From: CAZGIF01 sp964526045
GTDB taxonomy: Bacteria; Patescibacteriota; Gracilibacteria; Absconditabacterales; Absconditicoccaceae
Direction: 5' to 3'
DNA: 64,000 bases
Assembly: GCA_964526045.1 (NCBI GenBank)
Contig: CAZGIF010000007.1
Location: 39,483-103,482, forward strand
In this document: piece by piece, positions 45,356 to 55,385 of the stretch
How the letters are laid out: every line of letters begins with the position of its first letter
Numbering within the stretch: position 1 is the first letter of the stretch
The notes under the pieces: model-generated
The model's database searches: none
What the model saw: only the letters and a program-made list of their open reading frames with translations
Told to the model about the DNA's origin: nothing
Program-made: the position numbers and the translations under genes

Positions 45356-45683
45356 TTTCTATTCGATAAGCCTCATTCTGTCTAAGTACTGCTATGTATC
45401 TAGCCCTGCTTATAGCAGGATCATGCGCTACCTCCGCATAACGAAGTAAGCTTGCACCAGGTATGGTTTACCACTTGTACAAGGTCTCTTGTACTAAGGA
45501 AATGTATCATACGAATATGAATCATTACGTTGCACCTTTCTCCTAATTGTAGGATAGTTTTCGTCTCTGTGGCACTTTCATTTGCCCACGTGTGTGGAGT
45601 TCCAATAGCTGTTAGCTATTACCTTTTATATAGTGTGAGGACTTTCCTCCCTGCAAAAGCAAGGTCGCAGTCTGAATAGAAAC
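45355..45683 (-). ncRNA. rnpB: RNase P RNA
   Basis: The minus strand contains GAGGAAAGTCC near the 5' end, ACAGAGACGAAAA in the middle, and AGACAGAATGAGGCTTAT near the 3' end, which are the conserved blocks of bacterial class A RNase P RNA. The 10-bp P1 helix pairs GTTTCTATTC with GAATAGAAAC and sets the ends. It is the catalytic RNA that trims tRNA 5' leaders. The length, about 330 nt, is compact but complete. Confidence 0.96.
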
Positions 45684-45692
45684 CAATACTAT

Positions 45693-45971
45693 TTATGATA
45701 GATCTTTTTTCATTTTCTCTAATCATCACAAAAAGAAATCTTTGAATTTATTATTTGATCAAGACGTCTCCTGACTTTTTTCAGGATTTTTTTGTGATTC
45801 TGAGATACTTGGCGTTTGCCCATCTTCCAAAGAATACTGTTGTAAACTAGTATCTCAAGATGTATCGACGTTTGTGTCAGATATTTTTTTTTCTTGTTCT
45901 TGTGGAATATCTGAATCTTTATGACCAAGTATGACAGAAATGATTCGATGATTAAGTTTTTTTTCTATCAT
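45693..45971 (-). CDS. Small unknown protein (92 aa) upstream of rnpB
   Basis: Starts MIEKKLNHRIISVILGHKDS and is acidic/polar afterwards, with repeated Gln/Ser/Asp/Glu (DTSLQQYSLEDGQTPSISES). It ends 9 bp before the 5' end of rnpB on the same strand. The frame stays open across five TGA codons and ends at TAA, but the protein is short and low in complexity, so the call is moderate. It may share a promoter with rnpB. Confidence 0.5.
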
Positions 45972-46028
45972 GTTACTGATGATATATATTTGTAATCTCC
46001 ATGCAACCAATTTCACTGCTTCAAATAT

Positions 46029-46056
46029 TTGACAGATTTAAAATAATATATATAAT
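46029..46056 (+). promoter_or_regulatory. Consensus promoter for the 3D-domain gene
   Basis: Perfect TTGACA (46029-46034), 16-bp spacer, perfect TATAAT (46051-46056). Predicted start at about 46063, giving a leader of about 37 nt to the GTG at 46100. Confidence 0.75.
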
Positions 46057-46092
46057 ATATATGTACATATTGATATGTGCATTTTAGATCCT

Positions 46093-46140
46093 AATCAATG
46101 TGGTGGAAAAACACAAAATCAATGTGGTGGAAAAACACAA
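46093..46140 (+). repeat. 24-bp direct repeat over the start codon
   Basis: AATCAATGTGGTGGAAAAAC and its next four bases occur twice with a period of 24 bp (8 codons). Each copy holds a GTG-GTG pair in the frame of the 46100 gene, so two sets of start codons exist. Confidence 0.8.
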
Positions 46141-47509
46141 AAAGCAAAAAAAAGTATTTTCACATTTTTTATTTTCTGTATCTAGAAAAAAACTTGTCAA
46201 ATGACTCATTGTTTGAGTAACTGTCTGGGCTATTAGAGCTTTATCGTTTGCTATTGATAATGCATATGCAGTATCTGAACATGCGACATTGCTTGAACAG
46301 GGATGTGAGCAAAGAACATTCAAAGTCACCGCTTATTATTCTCCCTTGTCAGATCAATCTTTTTTTTACAAAGGTGATTATGTTGCTGAAGCAAGACTCA
46401 ATGGAAAGTGAATTGCTTGAGCTTCAGGAAAACCTGTATTTAATTGAATGATCGCAGCTCCTTCTACGTATGATTTTGGTAGCAAAATCTATTTGCCAGG
46501 ATGGGGTCGATGAGAAGTTGAAGATAGGTGAGGTGCAATTGTCCAAGCCGGGGAAAGACAACAGCCATATGACAGACTAGATATGCGAGTATGAAAGTGA
46601 GAACTTTGACTTATTAGATGATTGACGTTTGGAGTCAAAACAATTGAGTGATGGTATTGTCCATCTACAACAGAGAAATTGGTATATGAAGACGGTTCTG
46701 ACGCAGCTGTGTGATTTGACTTGTCTTCTGTACCAGTCTACAAAAACTTTTTTTTGATGACATTGTTTATTCAACAACTAGAAGAGTGAAGAAATGATGT
46801 TCGAGTTCGTGAACTACAAAAACAATTGATTGCATTGTGATACATGCAAGCATGACAAGACACTAGTTTTTTTGGTCCAGAAACAAAAAAAGCCGTATGT
46901 ACTTTTCAAGTAGATCAAAAAATCCTTGTAAAAGATAGCGAACGATGTTGATTGTTTGGAGAACAAACTAGGTATGCACTAAGACGTACTTTACAAAAAA
47001 AGTGACTTTTACCAGATGATTATTGGCAAGTATCTACTCTTGCAGTTGTGCAAGATTATATCAAAAACAACTATTTTACGAAAAAAATAGAAACGCCAAT
47101 TGAGCAAACGTTGCAAGATGCAACATGAGTCCAAGATGATACTATTGATAATAGTACCAAAAAAGATGATAATCTGGATGTCAATGAGAGTATATCATCA
47201 GAATCATCAAGTGAAATTGCTATTACATCAATAAAGCAAACGCAAGTTGTTGGTACTCTTACTATGTTTTTACAAGCATGACAAAAACATGAACAAGTCT
47301 CATTGTTACAAGAAAAACTTTTAGCTTTGTGATACGAACCATGAGATGTTACGGGATATTATTCTGATCAAACAAAAAAAGCGGTAGCTGCATTTCAACA
47401 AGCTCACCATATACAAACAGATTGATATCAATGAAGTTTGACAAAACAAACAAGAGATATTCTCAATAAAATAGATCGAAGATTGTTAAGTATGCTTATG
47501 TCTTCTTAA
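46100..47509 (+). CDS. Exported 3D-domain protein with two peptidoglycan-binding domains
   Basis: The 469-aa protein has a membrane/signal segment at about residues 30-55 (KGLIVGVTVWAIRALSFAID, then NAYA). A 3D / double-psi beta-barrel domain follows: TFKVTAYYSPLSD, GIAGASGKPVFNGMIAA, VQAGERQQPYDRLDMRVG. Two PG_binding_1 domains follow (about residues 240-320 and 390-465: VRELQKQLIALGYM and LLQEKLLALGYEPGDVTGYY). Enzymes of this type (MltA/Rpf/RlpA-like) cut or bind peptidoglycan glycan strands. Initiation is at GTG 46100 or the duplicated GTG at 46124; no ATG is in frame. Confidence 0.85.
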
Positions 47510-47532
47510 ATGATTTATATATCATATATATC

Positions 47533-47940
47533 TTATTTCATACTAACCGCTAAACGCGGTTTTTTCTTTGCATCGACTTTGCTTATCTCAAGTCTCAATG
47601 AAGATCAAAGTGCAAATTCTGTTATAGTTAACAAAAAGTATCCTCTAAGAGCGTGAATATTTCTGAGTATTTCTCATCTATCTACATTGTTGTCTCATGA
47701 CGTACACTCGCTGTCAGATTTTTTTTGTTCGGATTCTTTTTGTTCTCGTATTACGATTGCATTATTAACATCCATTATATGTTGCAAAAAATCATTTAGA
47801 TTTTGATGAATATTTTTTATCTTATACCAATTGAGACAGTCTAAGAATTTTTTGCAGTCTACAAATAGATGTGTTGATATGTTTAGGTTTTGTATTGTTT
47901 CAAGAATTGACGTACGAAGTTCTGTAGTTTTGTTGTTCAT
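47533..47940 (-). CDS. Unknown 135-aa helical protein
   Basis: Starts MNNKTTELRTSILETIQNLN at 47940, 20 bp after the ABC ATPase stop. Helical, with hydrophobic and charged residues alternating, and one polar stretch (REQKESEQKKSDSECTSGDN). Possibly belongs to the FtsE-like operon. The last ten codons (KKKPRLAVSMK) run through the terminator hairpin of the convergent gene. Confidence 0.6.
47545..47567. terminator. Terminator after the 3D-domain gene
   Basis: Stem AACCGC / GCGGTT with a TAAAC loop and a six-T tail. The hairpin lies inside the last codons of the minus-strand gene 47533-47940. Confidence 0.75.
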
Positions 47941-47960
47941 AAGAGACAAACAAGTAAAGT

Positions 47961-48635
47961 TTATAAAGAATAAGATTCGACTGAAGTTTTTGATTCTATA
48001 TACGTTTTGAGTGTTTCGTTGTGGGTGATCATAAGGATAGTATGTCACATACCGTGAAGCTGAATAAAAATATCAGCTATCATACGAGCATTCACTGGAT
48101 CAAGGTTTCAGGTAGGTTCGTCTGCTATTATAAATTCTGGGTTATGTACAAGAGCTCTTGCTATTGCTACTTTTTGTTTTTCTCATCCACTAAGATATTT
48201 TACAATAGTATCTTGTTGATCTTCTAATCATACCATTTGGATAATTTTTTTGAGTTTTGCTGTTTTGTGTTGTGGAGGAGATCACATAATACTTAATGGA
48301 TACACAATATTTTCCAAAACAGTTTTTCGTTCCAATAGTTTATAGTCTTGGAAAATAACTCAAATTTTTCTTCTAAATTTTTGTACTTCGTCTTGTGAGT
48401 ATCTTGCCATATCATCTTGTTTATGATAGAGCATTTTTTTTGGTACTTCGTATTGTCACAAAATTAGTTTTGCAAGTGTAGATTTTCATACACCAGATTT
48501 ACCAGTAATTATGCAAAAATCATTTTTGTACAACGCAAAATCACGTTTATGAAAAATCATAGTTGGAGACTTTGGGTATCATCGTGTTAGTCATCTTGCA
48601 TTTATCAAAAGGTTATGTGGTTGATGGGTATTCAT
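47961..48635 (-). CDS. FtsE-like ABC ATPase
   Basis: The 224-aa ATPase has ITGKSGVGKSTLAKLIL (Walker A), VIFQDYKLLERKTVLENI (Q loop), KYLSGGEKQKVAIARAL (signature), FIIADEPTGNLDP (Walker B) and MITHNE (H loop). The IFQDYKLL and DEPTGNLD forms are those of FtsE/LolD-type ATPases. No FtsX-like permease is adjacent; the next gene downstream is a small soluble protein. In cell division FtsE acts with FtsX on peptidoglycan hydrolases; here the partner must be elsewhere. Confidence 0.88.
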
Positions 48636-48690
48636 CAATAATGCAGTACAAATAAAGGTTACTAATATAATACATATAGTTATTTATAAA

Positions 48691-48725
48691 AACAAAAAAA
48701 CCTGACCACAGAGGTGGAAAGGTTT
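48691..48725 (-). terminator. Terminator of the thioredoxin-like lipoprotein gene
   Basis: On the minus strand AAACCT-TT-CCAC-CTCT-GTGG-TC-AGGTTT forms a bulged 10-bp stem followed by seven T. It lies 25 bp after the stop of the gene at 48750. Confidence 0.85.
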
Positions 48726-48749
48726 GACAGTCTTGTTTTGTATGGATAA

Positions 48750-49163
48750 TTATTGGACCATGTCTATTACGTCTTGAAGAGTTGGTCTGAAGACTCTAGA
48801 TATTTCACTTTTGTCTGTATCTATATAAACTAATGTCGTTTGTTGTGTTATTCAGTATTGAGTTTTTAGTTCTGTATATGTATCAAAATCTACTTCAAAT
48901 ATTGCTGTATCTTTTGGGAATTTGTCTAGATTTGCTTGTATTTCTTTTTTGAGTTCTTGACAGACAGGACATCGTGTTGCACTAAAATTAAGAATTACTT
49001 TTAGGTTATTTGCAAGCGCTTGATCTACATTATCTGAAGAATACATGACGTATTGAGCTGTTTCAACGACAGATTCATCTGCAACTGTATCATCTGAAGA
49101 CGAACATCACATAAAAACAAACATACTAGATAACATAACAACGAGTAATAATAATTTTTTCAT
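48750..49163 (-). CDS. Thioredoxin-fold lipoprotein with CPVC motif
   Basis: The 137-aa protein starts MKKLLLLVVMLSSMFVFMGC with a lipobox (FMGC) and a Ser/Asp-rich linker. The domain has ILNFSATRCPVCQELKKE (CPVC redox site) and TTLVYIDTDKSE (cis-Pro position replaced by QQTT), as in extracytoplasmic thioredoxins. It would reduce or isomerise disulfides outside the cell. It is a paralogue of the gene at 49255, which shares the CPVC block. Confidence 0.87.
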
Positions 49164-49254
49164 GTGTGTAGTGAAAATATAAATATACATTATCTTATTT
49201 AATTTAGGACTATGTTGCAACCATATATTTTATATTCTTAACACAATTGTAACA

Positions 49255-49881
49255 CTATTGTACTAATCAAATAACATCATCAAAAGACGGTCTGTACGTT
49301 CTTGCAATTTCTGACTTGTCTTTGTTTATATAAATCAACGTTGTTTGTTTTGTAACTCCATACTCATCTTTCAAATCTTCATATGTGTCATAATCTACTT
49401 CTACAATAACTGTATCAAGTGGTATGCTATCGAGTTTTGTCATAATATCTTTTTTGAGGGCTTGACAAACTGGACATCGCGTTGCACTAAAATTTAGAAT
49501 AACTTTTTTGTTGTCTTCTAAATATTGATCTACAAGTTCTGGAGTATAAACGACATATCTTGATTCAGCACTCTCTGAGTTGTTTGTTGTTGTTTGTGTG
49601 TTTGTACTTTCGATATTACTTACAAGATAGCTGATTATTTCATTCATCTCTTTTCTATCGCTTTTTTTATTTTGTAACATGATCAGTATTTTATTTTTTT
49701 TTGTCTCTTCTAATACATTGATTTTTGCAACTAGAGCATCTAATTTTGTGACGAGTGATGTATTTTCAGATAACATTGGATATTCAGAGATATCCGAAGC
49801 TGCATAGGTAGATTGTGATGAGATTAGTCAAACAAGACTTACTGTCAAAAAAACTCACACTAACAATAATGATTTTCTCAT
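49255..49881 (-). CDS. Exported thioredoxin-fold protein with CPVC motif
   Basis: The 208-aa protein has a signal peptide (MRKSLLLVGVFLTVSLVGLI, cleavage near AYAAS), a coiled-coil region (about residues 35-90, TKLDALVAKINVLEETKKNK) and a thioredoxin domain with VILNFSATRCPVCQALKKD and VTKQTTLIYINKDKSEIAR. The coiled coil may mediate oligomers. Tandem with its lipoprotein paralogue, 91 bp downstream. Thiol-disulfide work at the envelope is likely (family knowledge). Confidence 0.86.
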
Positions 49882-49990
49882 ACGAATAATATTATATGAT
49901 AAATATGTTAGTATGTTATCAAATGATTTGGTAGAAACAATCGTACTGTGTAATTATTATAATAGATTAGTTACGTCTTTTATACTCGCT

Positions 49991-51478
49991 TTATATAAGA
50001 TCTGCGTGTAGCATCATACTTTCTGCAGTATGAATTTTGACTGTTGCAAAATGACCACGTTGAATGTGTTTGTATTTTTCGTCTTTTGTATTACACGTTA
50101 TGGTAACATTCTTTAGACTATCTGTATGTCATTTTATCATTCACTTGCGTACATGACTTACCATAATTTCCCTAGTTAGTCAGATTTCTTTTTGATTGTT
50201 TTGTAACGCTATACTCAACAATAAATCATTGAGAGTAGCTCGTCTTTCGTCTTTGATATGTTGAGGAACATCATCTACAAGATGATTTGCTCCATATGTT
50301 CATGGTCTGACAGAGTATTTTCCTATATAAATCATAGAAAATTTTGCGTATTTTACTAAGTCTAATGTTTGTTTAAAATCCTCATCAGTTTCTCAACTAA
50401 ATCAAACAATGATATCTGTTGTGATGTTTATATCTCTTTTGAGGTTATGAACTTTGTCTATCATCTCTTTGAATTGTGCAACAGTATATCCTCTGTGCAT
50501 TCTTTTGAGAACACTATCGGATCATGATTGTACTGGAATATGGATGTGCGGACAGAGTTTTGATTCTTGTTGGTGAAGTGCAAGAAGTTCATCAGAATAA
50601 TATGTTGGGTATGGTGATGTATATCTTAACCATTTGAGATCTGGAGAATTTTTGAGGATTCAAGAAATTATATCAACAAATCTAGGATGTTTATTAACGA
50701 TTTGTCACAAAAGAGTTATTTCTTGTATTCAGTTATCTGCATGATGTTTTGCTTCTTGGAGTATTGTGTCTATATCAAGATGCTTTTCTAATCATCTCGC
50801 ATATGGAACGATACAATAACTACAAAACTGACTGCATCACGTACTGATAGGAACAAATGCAGTTTTTGTTGAATCTCATGTTTGTATCATGGTTGTCGCT
50901 TGAGGGAGAATCTCTGTATACTCGTCATATTGTTTGATCTTTGAGGTATCAACTTCATATCATAATTGACTAATTATCAATGGAAGTAACCCAGTATCGT
51001 CTATTCTAAATATGAGCTCTACATTTTTGAAAGTTCCATTCAGCCTATAAAACAACGGATTAAATGCATTATTGACGGGTATGATACTAGATGCGAGTTG
51101 TTGTTCATCAGTTTTGTGACGAATTGAACTTGTATCCCAACCAATAATTGTCGCATCTTGAGATGCATTTCCAATAAAGTTTCATACTTTGAGTTGGTCA
51201 GCTATTTTTTTTTCGTTATTTTGTACTTTTGTGTTTCTCAAAAAATGTTGGGGCATACATCATGTTATTCGTATTTTTGTATTTCTATCAACTTGTTTGA
51301 GTCTTCATGTTATTTTATCTTCTGATTTTGCTCTCACAGAACACGTAACAAAAATAACAATATCAGCTTCTGACTCGTCTTTTGTTTCTGTCCAACCACA
51401 ATATTGTAGCATAGAACGTATTCTTGCAGCATCTGCATAGTTCATTTGACATCAAAATACTTCTGTCAGAAACTTCAT
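49991..51478 (-). CDS. miaB: tRNA methylthiotransferase MiaB
   Basis: The 495-aa protein has the UPF0004 N-terminal domain (MKFLTEVFGCQMNYADAARI with Cys10; VTCSVR; RITGCMPQ), the radical SAM motif STGCSQFCSYCIVPYARG, and a C-terminal TRAM domain (REIMVSHVRKG... RGHFATVKIH). It adds a methylthio group to i6A37 in tRNA, using two Fe-S clusters and SAM. There is an unusual insertion of about 80 residues between the N-terminal and radical SAM domains (RHKTDEQQLASSIIPVNNAF onward). Length (495) exceeds the usual about 440. Confidence 0.94.
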
Positions 51479-51502
51479 TGGTACCTAAGAAAATTATAAA
51501 TA

Positions 51503-53047
51503 CTATTCTGTTCGTTGTTGAATATCAGTTTGGTTGTATTTTTCTAACAAATCTCGTACTGGTATTCAGTTTTTATAATACAATGTTTTAGATCATGATG
51601 TGCCTTCTTGTCATCCTATTGTTGAAGTCGAAATACTACAAACTCAACTATGTGCACATCACATTGATGCAATTGTATTGGATTTAATAAAGTCTTCAAG
51701 CTCATTTTTTGTTTGAAGTTTTAGACCTGACTTTATACAACGATTAATTTGTTGGTGACATACTTCGTCTGCAGCACATTGATTGATGTTTGCACAAATA
51801 TTCAAAGATCATCAGTCTCATATTTTTTGTTTGTAAAGTGTCTCAATTGTTTTTGGTGAGTTGATAACATCACGATAACATTGTGTTTTGTTAAACCAAA
51901 ACTCTTGCAAACCATTTGGATCTGTATCAGCATTCAGATATGCATATTGGTTATTTCGTTCTATATCACAGATTCATTCTTTTTGATTATGATATGAAAC
52001 TATCTTTCAACAAGCTTGAACCAATTGTTTGTGAGGGTTGTCATATGTATTTGTTGCTGCTTCTTTTCGAGTCTGATAATTTTCTGTACACAAAGATATC
52101 TGTTCCATTGTTTGTTCTCTTGTTTGTTGTTGCTCAAGTGCAGTACTTTGTTGGTCAATTTTTTCTATATTTTGTAGACAAAGGAGAGTGTCATCCACAT
52201 ACTCGAGTTGTATTTCTTGGCAGTTGAGAAATTCAGTATCTTGATCTTGCGTTGGTGTTTTGTCTTTTATTGTTTGCATTTTTTGTTCAAAAAACTGTTT
52301 GATGTCACCAGTGGTTCACAAGTTTTCTTGTATTGTCTCTGTAAAACATGTAAGTTGTTCTTTGTTTGCAAAAGATCCATACGCAAGACGCACGTACTCA
52401 CCACATCATCATTGAATCTCAGCGAGTCTTGTGATATGTTCATCACACATCAAATTGTCATCAACAATATCAGACCCATACATCTCTTTTGCTAAGTTTT
52501 GGGTTTTGTTAAAAGCTTCAAAACACTCTTCATCTGTATATGTTATTCTACAAGATAGTAAATTTTCATACATTGTCAAAAATAAATCCTGACAGCGGTA
52601 TGACGTTGGTAGCTTTTGCATGGACGTGCTGAGTAAAAGTTCGTTGTGAATACCTATGTTGGCCTCTCGTTTTGTTGTTGTATCTACAAGAAGTCAAGAA
52701 ACAAACCGTGACATTTGCAATCAAACAAACAATACCAGAGGAATTACTACATAATATAGTTTTGTAAGAGATGTTTTTCGTTTTTTTTTGCTAGTGAGCA
52801 TATGTCGAACATAAATACACAATCACATAATTCACAAAAATGCAATATATGGAGTCAGTCTATTTTTTTGTAAAGATCGGATGCTTCGAAGTCATTCTTC
52901 TGTAGTTTGTGCTGTTCATTGCAAAAAGAGTCAGTTGACTAATGAAGAGTCAATTTTATCTAAGATGTGAATCAATGTTATATAACTCAACAAAAATGCA
53001 ATTGCTCAAAAAACAACTGCACTTATAATAAAAAATATTCGTTTCAT
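51503..53047 (-). CDS. Cys-rich membrane-anchored protein (514 aa), unknown
   Basis: Starts MKRIFFIISAVVFGAIAFLL at 53047 with a signal-anchor. Two more hydrophobic segments (PYIAFLGIMGLCIYV, LYYVVIPLVLFVGLQM) follow by about residue 110, then a large soluble region with about 20 cysteines (for example CQDLF, CGEYVR, NICANINQCAADEVCHQ). The regular Cys spacing implies extracytoplasmic disulfides. There is no match to a known family. It sits upstream of miaB, 24 bp away, and near the CPVC thioredoxins that could fold it (inference). Confidence 0.75.
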
Positions 53048-53132
53048 TTGATGTTTTGCTATTTTGTGGAGAAAATTTGTTATAATTTGTAGTTTTTGTT
53101 TTGATATCATACATTCTTTGTGAAACAAAAAA

Positions 53133-53205
53133 AGCCACGAACGGGAATTGAACCCGTGACCTCACCCTTACCATGGGTGCGCTCTACCGACTGAGCTATC
53201 ATGGC
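53133..53205 (-). tRNA. tRNA-Thr(GGT)
   Basis: A 73-nt cloverleaf: acceptor GCCATGA / TCGTGGC (one G-U pair), D arm AGCTCAGTCGGTAGAGC, anticodon arm CACCC-ATGGTAA-GGGTG with anticodon GGT, and T arm ACGGGTTCAATTCCCGT. No CCA is encoded. It is the only tRNA seen in the window; the glycine tRNA with UCA anticodon needed by the code is not here. Confidence 0.96.
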
Positions 53206-53263
53206 GTATTCTTTGTTTGTATCAATCTTGTGCCAAAATGCAAATGTATAAATGAATTTATTA

Positions 53264-54193
53264 CTATAGTTTTTTCTTCTTGTTTTTTTCTTTAGTGTTT
53301 TTCGTTTCTTTTGTAATTTTCATTTCTTTTGTACTTGTTGGTTTTTTCTTAGGAAGTGCTGTCTTCTTATCTACTTTAGTTTTGGTTACTTTTGTTTTGA
53401 CTGCTTTTGTTTTGACTGCTTTTGTTTCTAGTATCTTCTTCTCCTTGGGTTTTTTAATATTTTTTTTGTTAATTGTTTCTTTTGGAATTGCTATTTTTTT
53501 TGCCTTTTTAGTTTCAATGGTTTTTTTGCTAGTTGTCTTTTTTTTGTTTTGTAAAACTGTTTCACAAAACGTCACTCTGTGCAATTTTGAACATCAGTAT
53601 TTTTTGATAGCTTTGCGGTGGGCGAGTGTTCCGTATCATTTGTGATCTTCAAATCCATAAAGTGGATACTTTTTGGCTTGCGTGATCATATAACGATCTC
53701 TTACGACTTTTGCCACTATAGATGCACACGATATTTCTGGTATTTTTTGATCTCATTTTATGATTGTTTCAACTTCTATTTTGAGTTTTGTATCAATATC
53801 GAATGTGTGATTCCCATCAAAATGGCATGCAACTTCCGCTTTTGCGACAAGGTAACGAACTCTTTTGAGACTATATGTTTTTTGTTCATCTACGAGGTAT
53901 CTTTTGGTGCATAATTTCCGTAATCATTGGCAGATTGCTTTGTGGATAGCTGTAATTATTCAAAACTTATCAATCGTTTTCGCATGAGAAAATGTTACGA
54001 CTGACTGAATTCAGGGTTCGGAAATAATACGTTCATACAGGTCAGTTCTTCTTTTTTCTGTGAGGAGTTTAGAATCTTTTGCTTCTTTGAGTAATTTTTT
54101 GACAGAACGAGTATAACGTTTTATATAGACAAGTCATATTGCGACTGGTCATGCCAACGGTCATCTGCCTGCTTCGTCATAATAAATGTCCAT
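53264..54193 (-). CDS. rnhB: Ribonuclease HII with lysine-rich C-terminal tail
   Basis: The first ~210 residues are RNase HII: MDIYYDEAGRGPLAGPVAIG (DEAGRGPLAGP metal-binding motif), DSKLLTEKRR, YLVDEQKTY, DQKIPEISCASIVAKVVRDR and YGFEDHKGYGTLAH. It removes ribonucleotides from DNA. The last ~90 residues are nearly all Lys, Thr, Glu and Val with repeated KTK units (ETKAVKTKAVKTKVTKTKV), an extension unknown in classical family members (about 200 aa). The tail is probably a nucleic-acid-binding disordered region. The ATG at 54193 begins exactly with the family's N-terminus. Confidence 0.93.
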
Positions 54194-54293
54194 GTATTCT
54201 ATAGATAATAAAAGTACATTACATCACTTGTAAAAAAAGTGTAATTGCGTAAAGTGTCTATACTTAGTATACTTTTAGTACCTATAAAAAACA

Positions 54294-54887
54294 ATGTCTT
54301 TTGATCCACAAGATCATTATTTCAAACTAGCAAAAAAGGAATGATATGTAGCAAGAAGTGCATATAAGCTTCAAGAAATAGATCAGAAATTTGGTTTTTT
54401 TGATAAAAAACATACAAAAAGTGTTATTGATATATGATGTGCACCATGAAGCCGAATTCAATATATTCAAAGGCAAGTACCTTCGGCAACCATACTTTGA
54501 TTTGATCTCAAATCTTGTGATGTACCATCGCCAACAACTTATACATATCAACAAGATATTGAAGAACAAGACGCTGTCAAAGCGATTTTGCAATCTCATA
54601 AGGTACAACGTGTTGATGTTATTGTTTCTGATATGGCACCAAATACTATGTGACATAAAAATACTGATGCAATTAGATCAATCACACTTATTGAATCTAC
54701 ATTATGGATGTATGAAACTTTATTGTCTGAGAACTGAAAATTTGCGATCAAAGTGTTTATGGGTTCTGGGTTCGAAGAGTTATATCGTGAGTTGAGAGAT
54801 CAATATGGTTGACCTAAGCGTGTCAAACTCTTTAAACCAAAATCTTGCAGAAAAGAAAGTAAAGAGACGTATATTATAAGGGTGTAG
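54294..54887 (+). CDS. rlmE: 23S rRNA 2'-O-methyltransferase RlmE/FtsJ
   Basis: The 197-aa protein has YFKLAKKEGYVARSAYKLQEI (the Lys-containing N-terminus of FtsJ), SVIDIGCAPGSRIQYI (SAM-binding motif I), IVSDMAPNTMGHKNTDA (catalytic Asp) and GKFAIKVFMGSGFEEL (catalytic Lys). It methylates U2552 of 23S rRNA, a late step in 50S assembly. Divergent from rnhB. Length is typical (about 200). Confidence 0.95.
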
Positions 54888-54899
54888 TCATTTAAGTTT

Positions 54900-55319
54900 T
54901 TAATTAGTCAATCTTAACTTTTTTTTCAAAAAAAATATAACAAGTGAAATTGAGACAACTCAGATTAAGAATATAGGAATTACTGTAACATAATATATAA
55001 TGAAATATCAATTTACCATTCCTCATAAATTTACAGAGATTCGAGTACATGATATAAGAAAAAATACAGTCATAGTAGAGTAGTATGTTTCTAGTTTTAA
55101 AATATTTCACAAAAAAAGAAAAAATGCAGACACTGCTATAACTAGTGTAGATGATAGGAGTCATACTCAAGACTTGTTTGGATAATTTTCATGCAATTCG
55201 TACCAAATCAAAAATGCAGTAAGGATTAAAGATATTAGACGCATTATTATTCTTAACTCTAATTTGTAATTCATAATATTATGAATTGTATTTCTGTTAG
55301 TTTGATCTAATCGTTTCAT
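54900..55319 (-). CDS. Unknown small membrane protein (139 aa)
   Basis: Four hydrophobic segments (MRLISLILTAFLIWYEL, GLLSSTLVIAVSAFFLFLG, TMTVFFLISCTRISV, YFIIYYVTVIPIFLIGVVSI) make up the protein after a 30-residue hydrophilic N-terminus. The stop is 12 bp from that of rlmE, convergent. No family recognised; it depends on TGA as Gly at five sites. Confidence 0.6.
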
Positions 55320-55385
55320 TATGTTTTTTGTATAAATCTTTTGATGTTGTATTTACTTATTTTAATATGTAACTTTTTTAAGTAA

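Noticed and set aside
53280..53645. Hydrophobic Phe/Val-rich ORF on the plus strand
   Set aside because: Shadow of the lysine-rich tail of RNase HII; the complement of AAA/ACA codons gives TTT/TGT and an artificial membrane-like protein.
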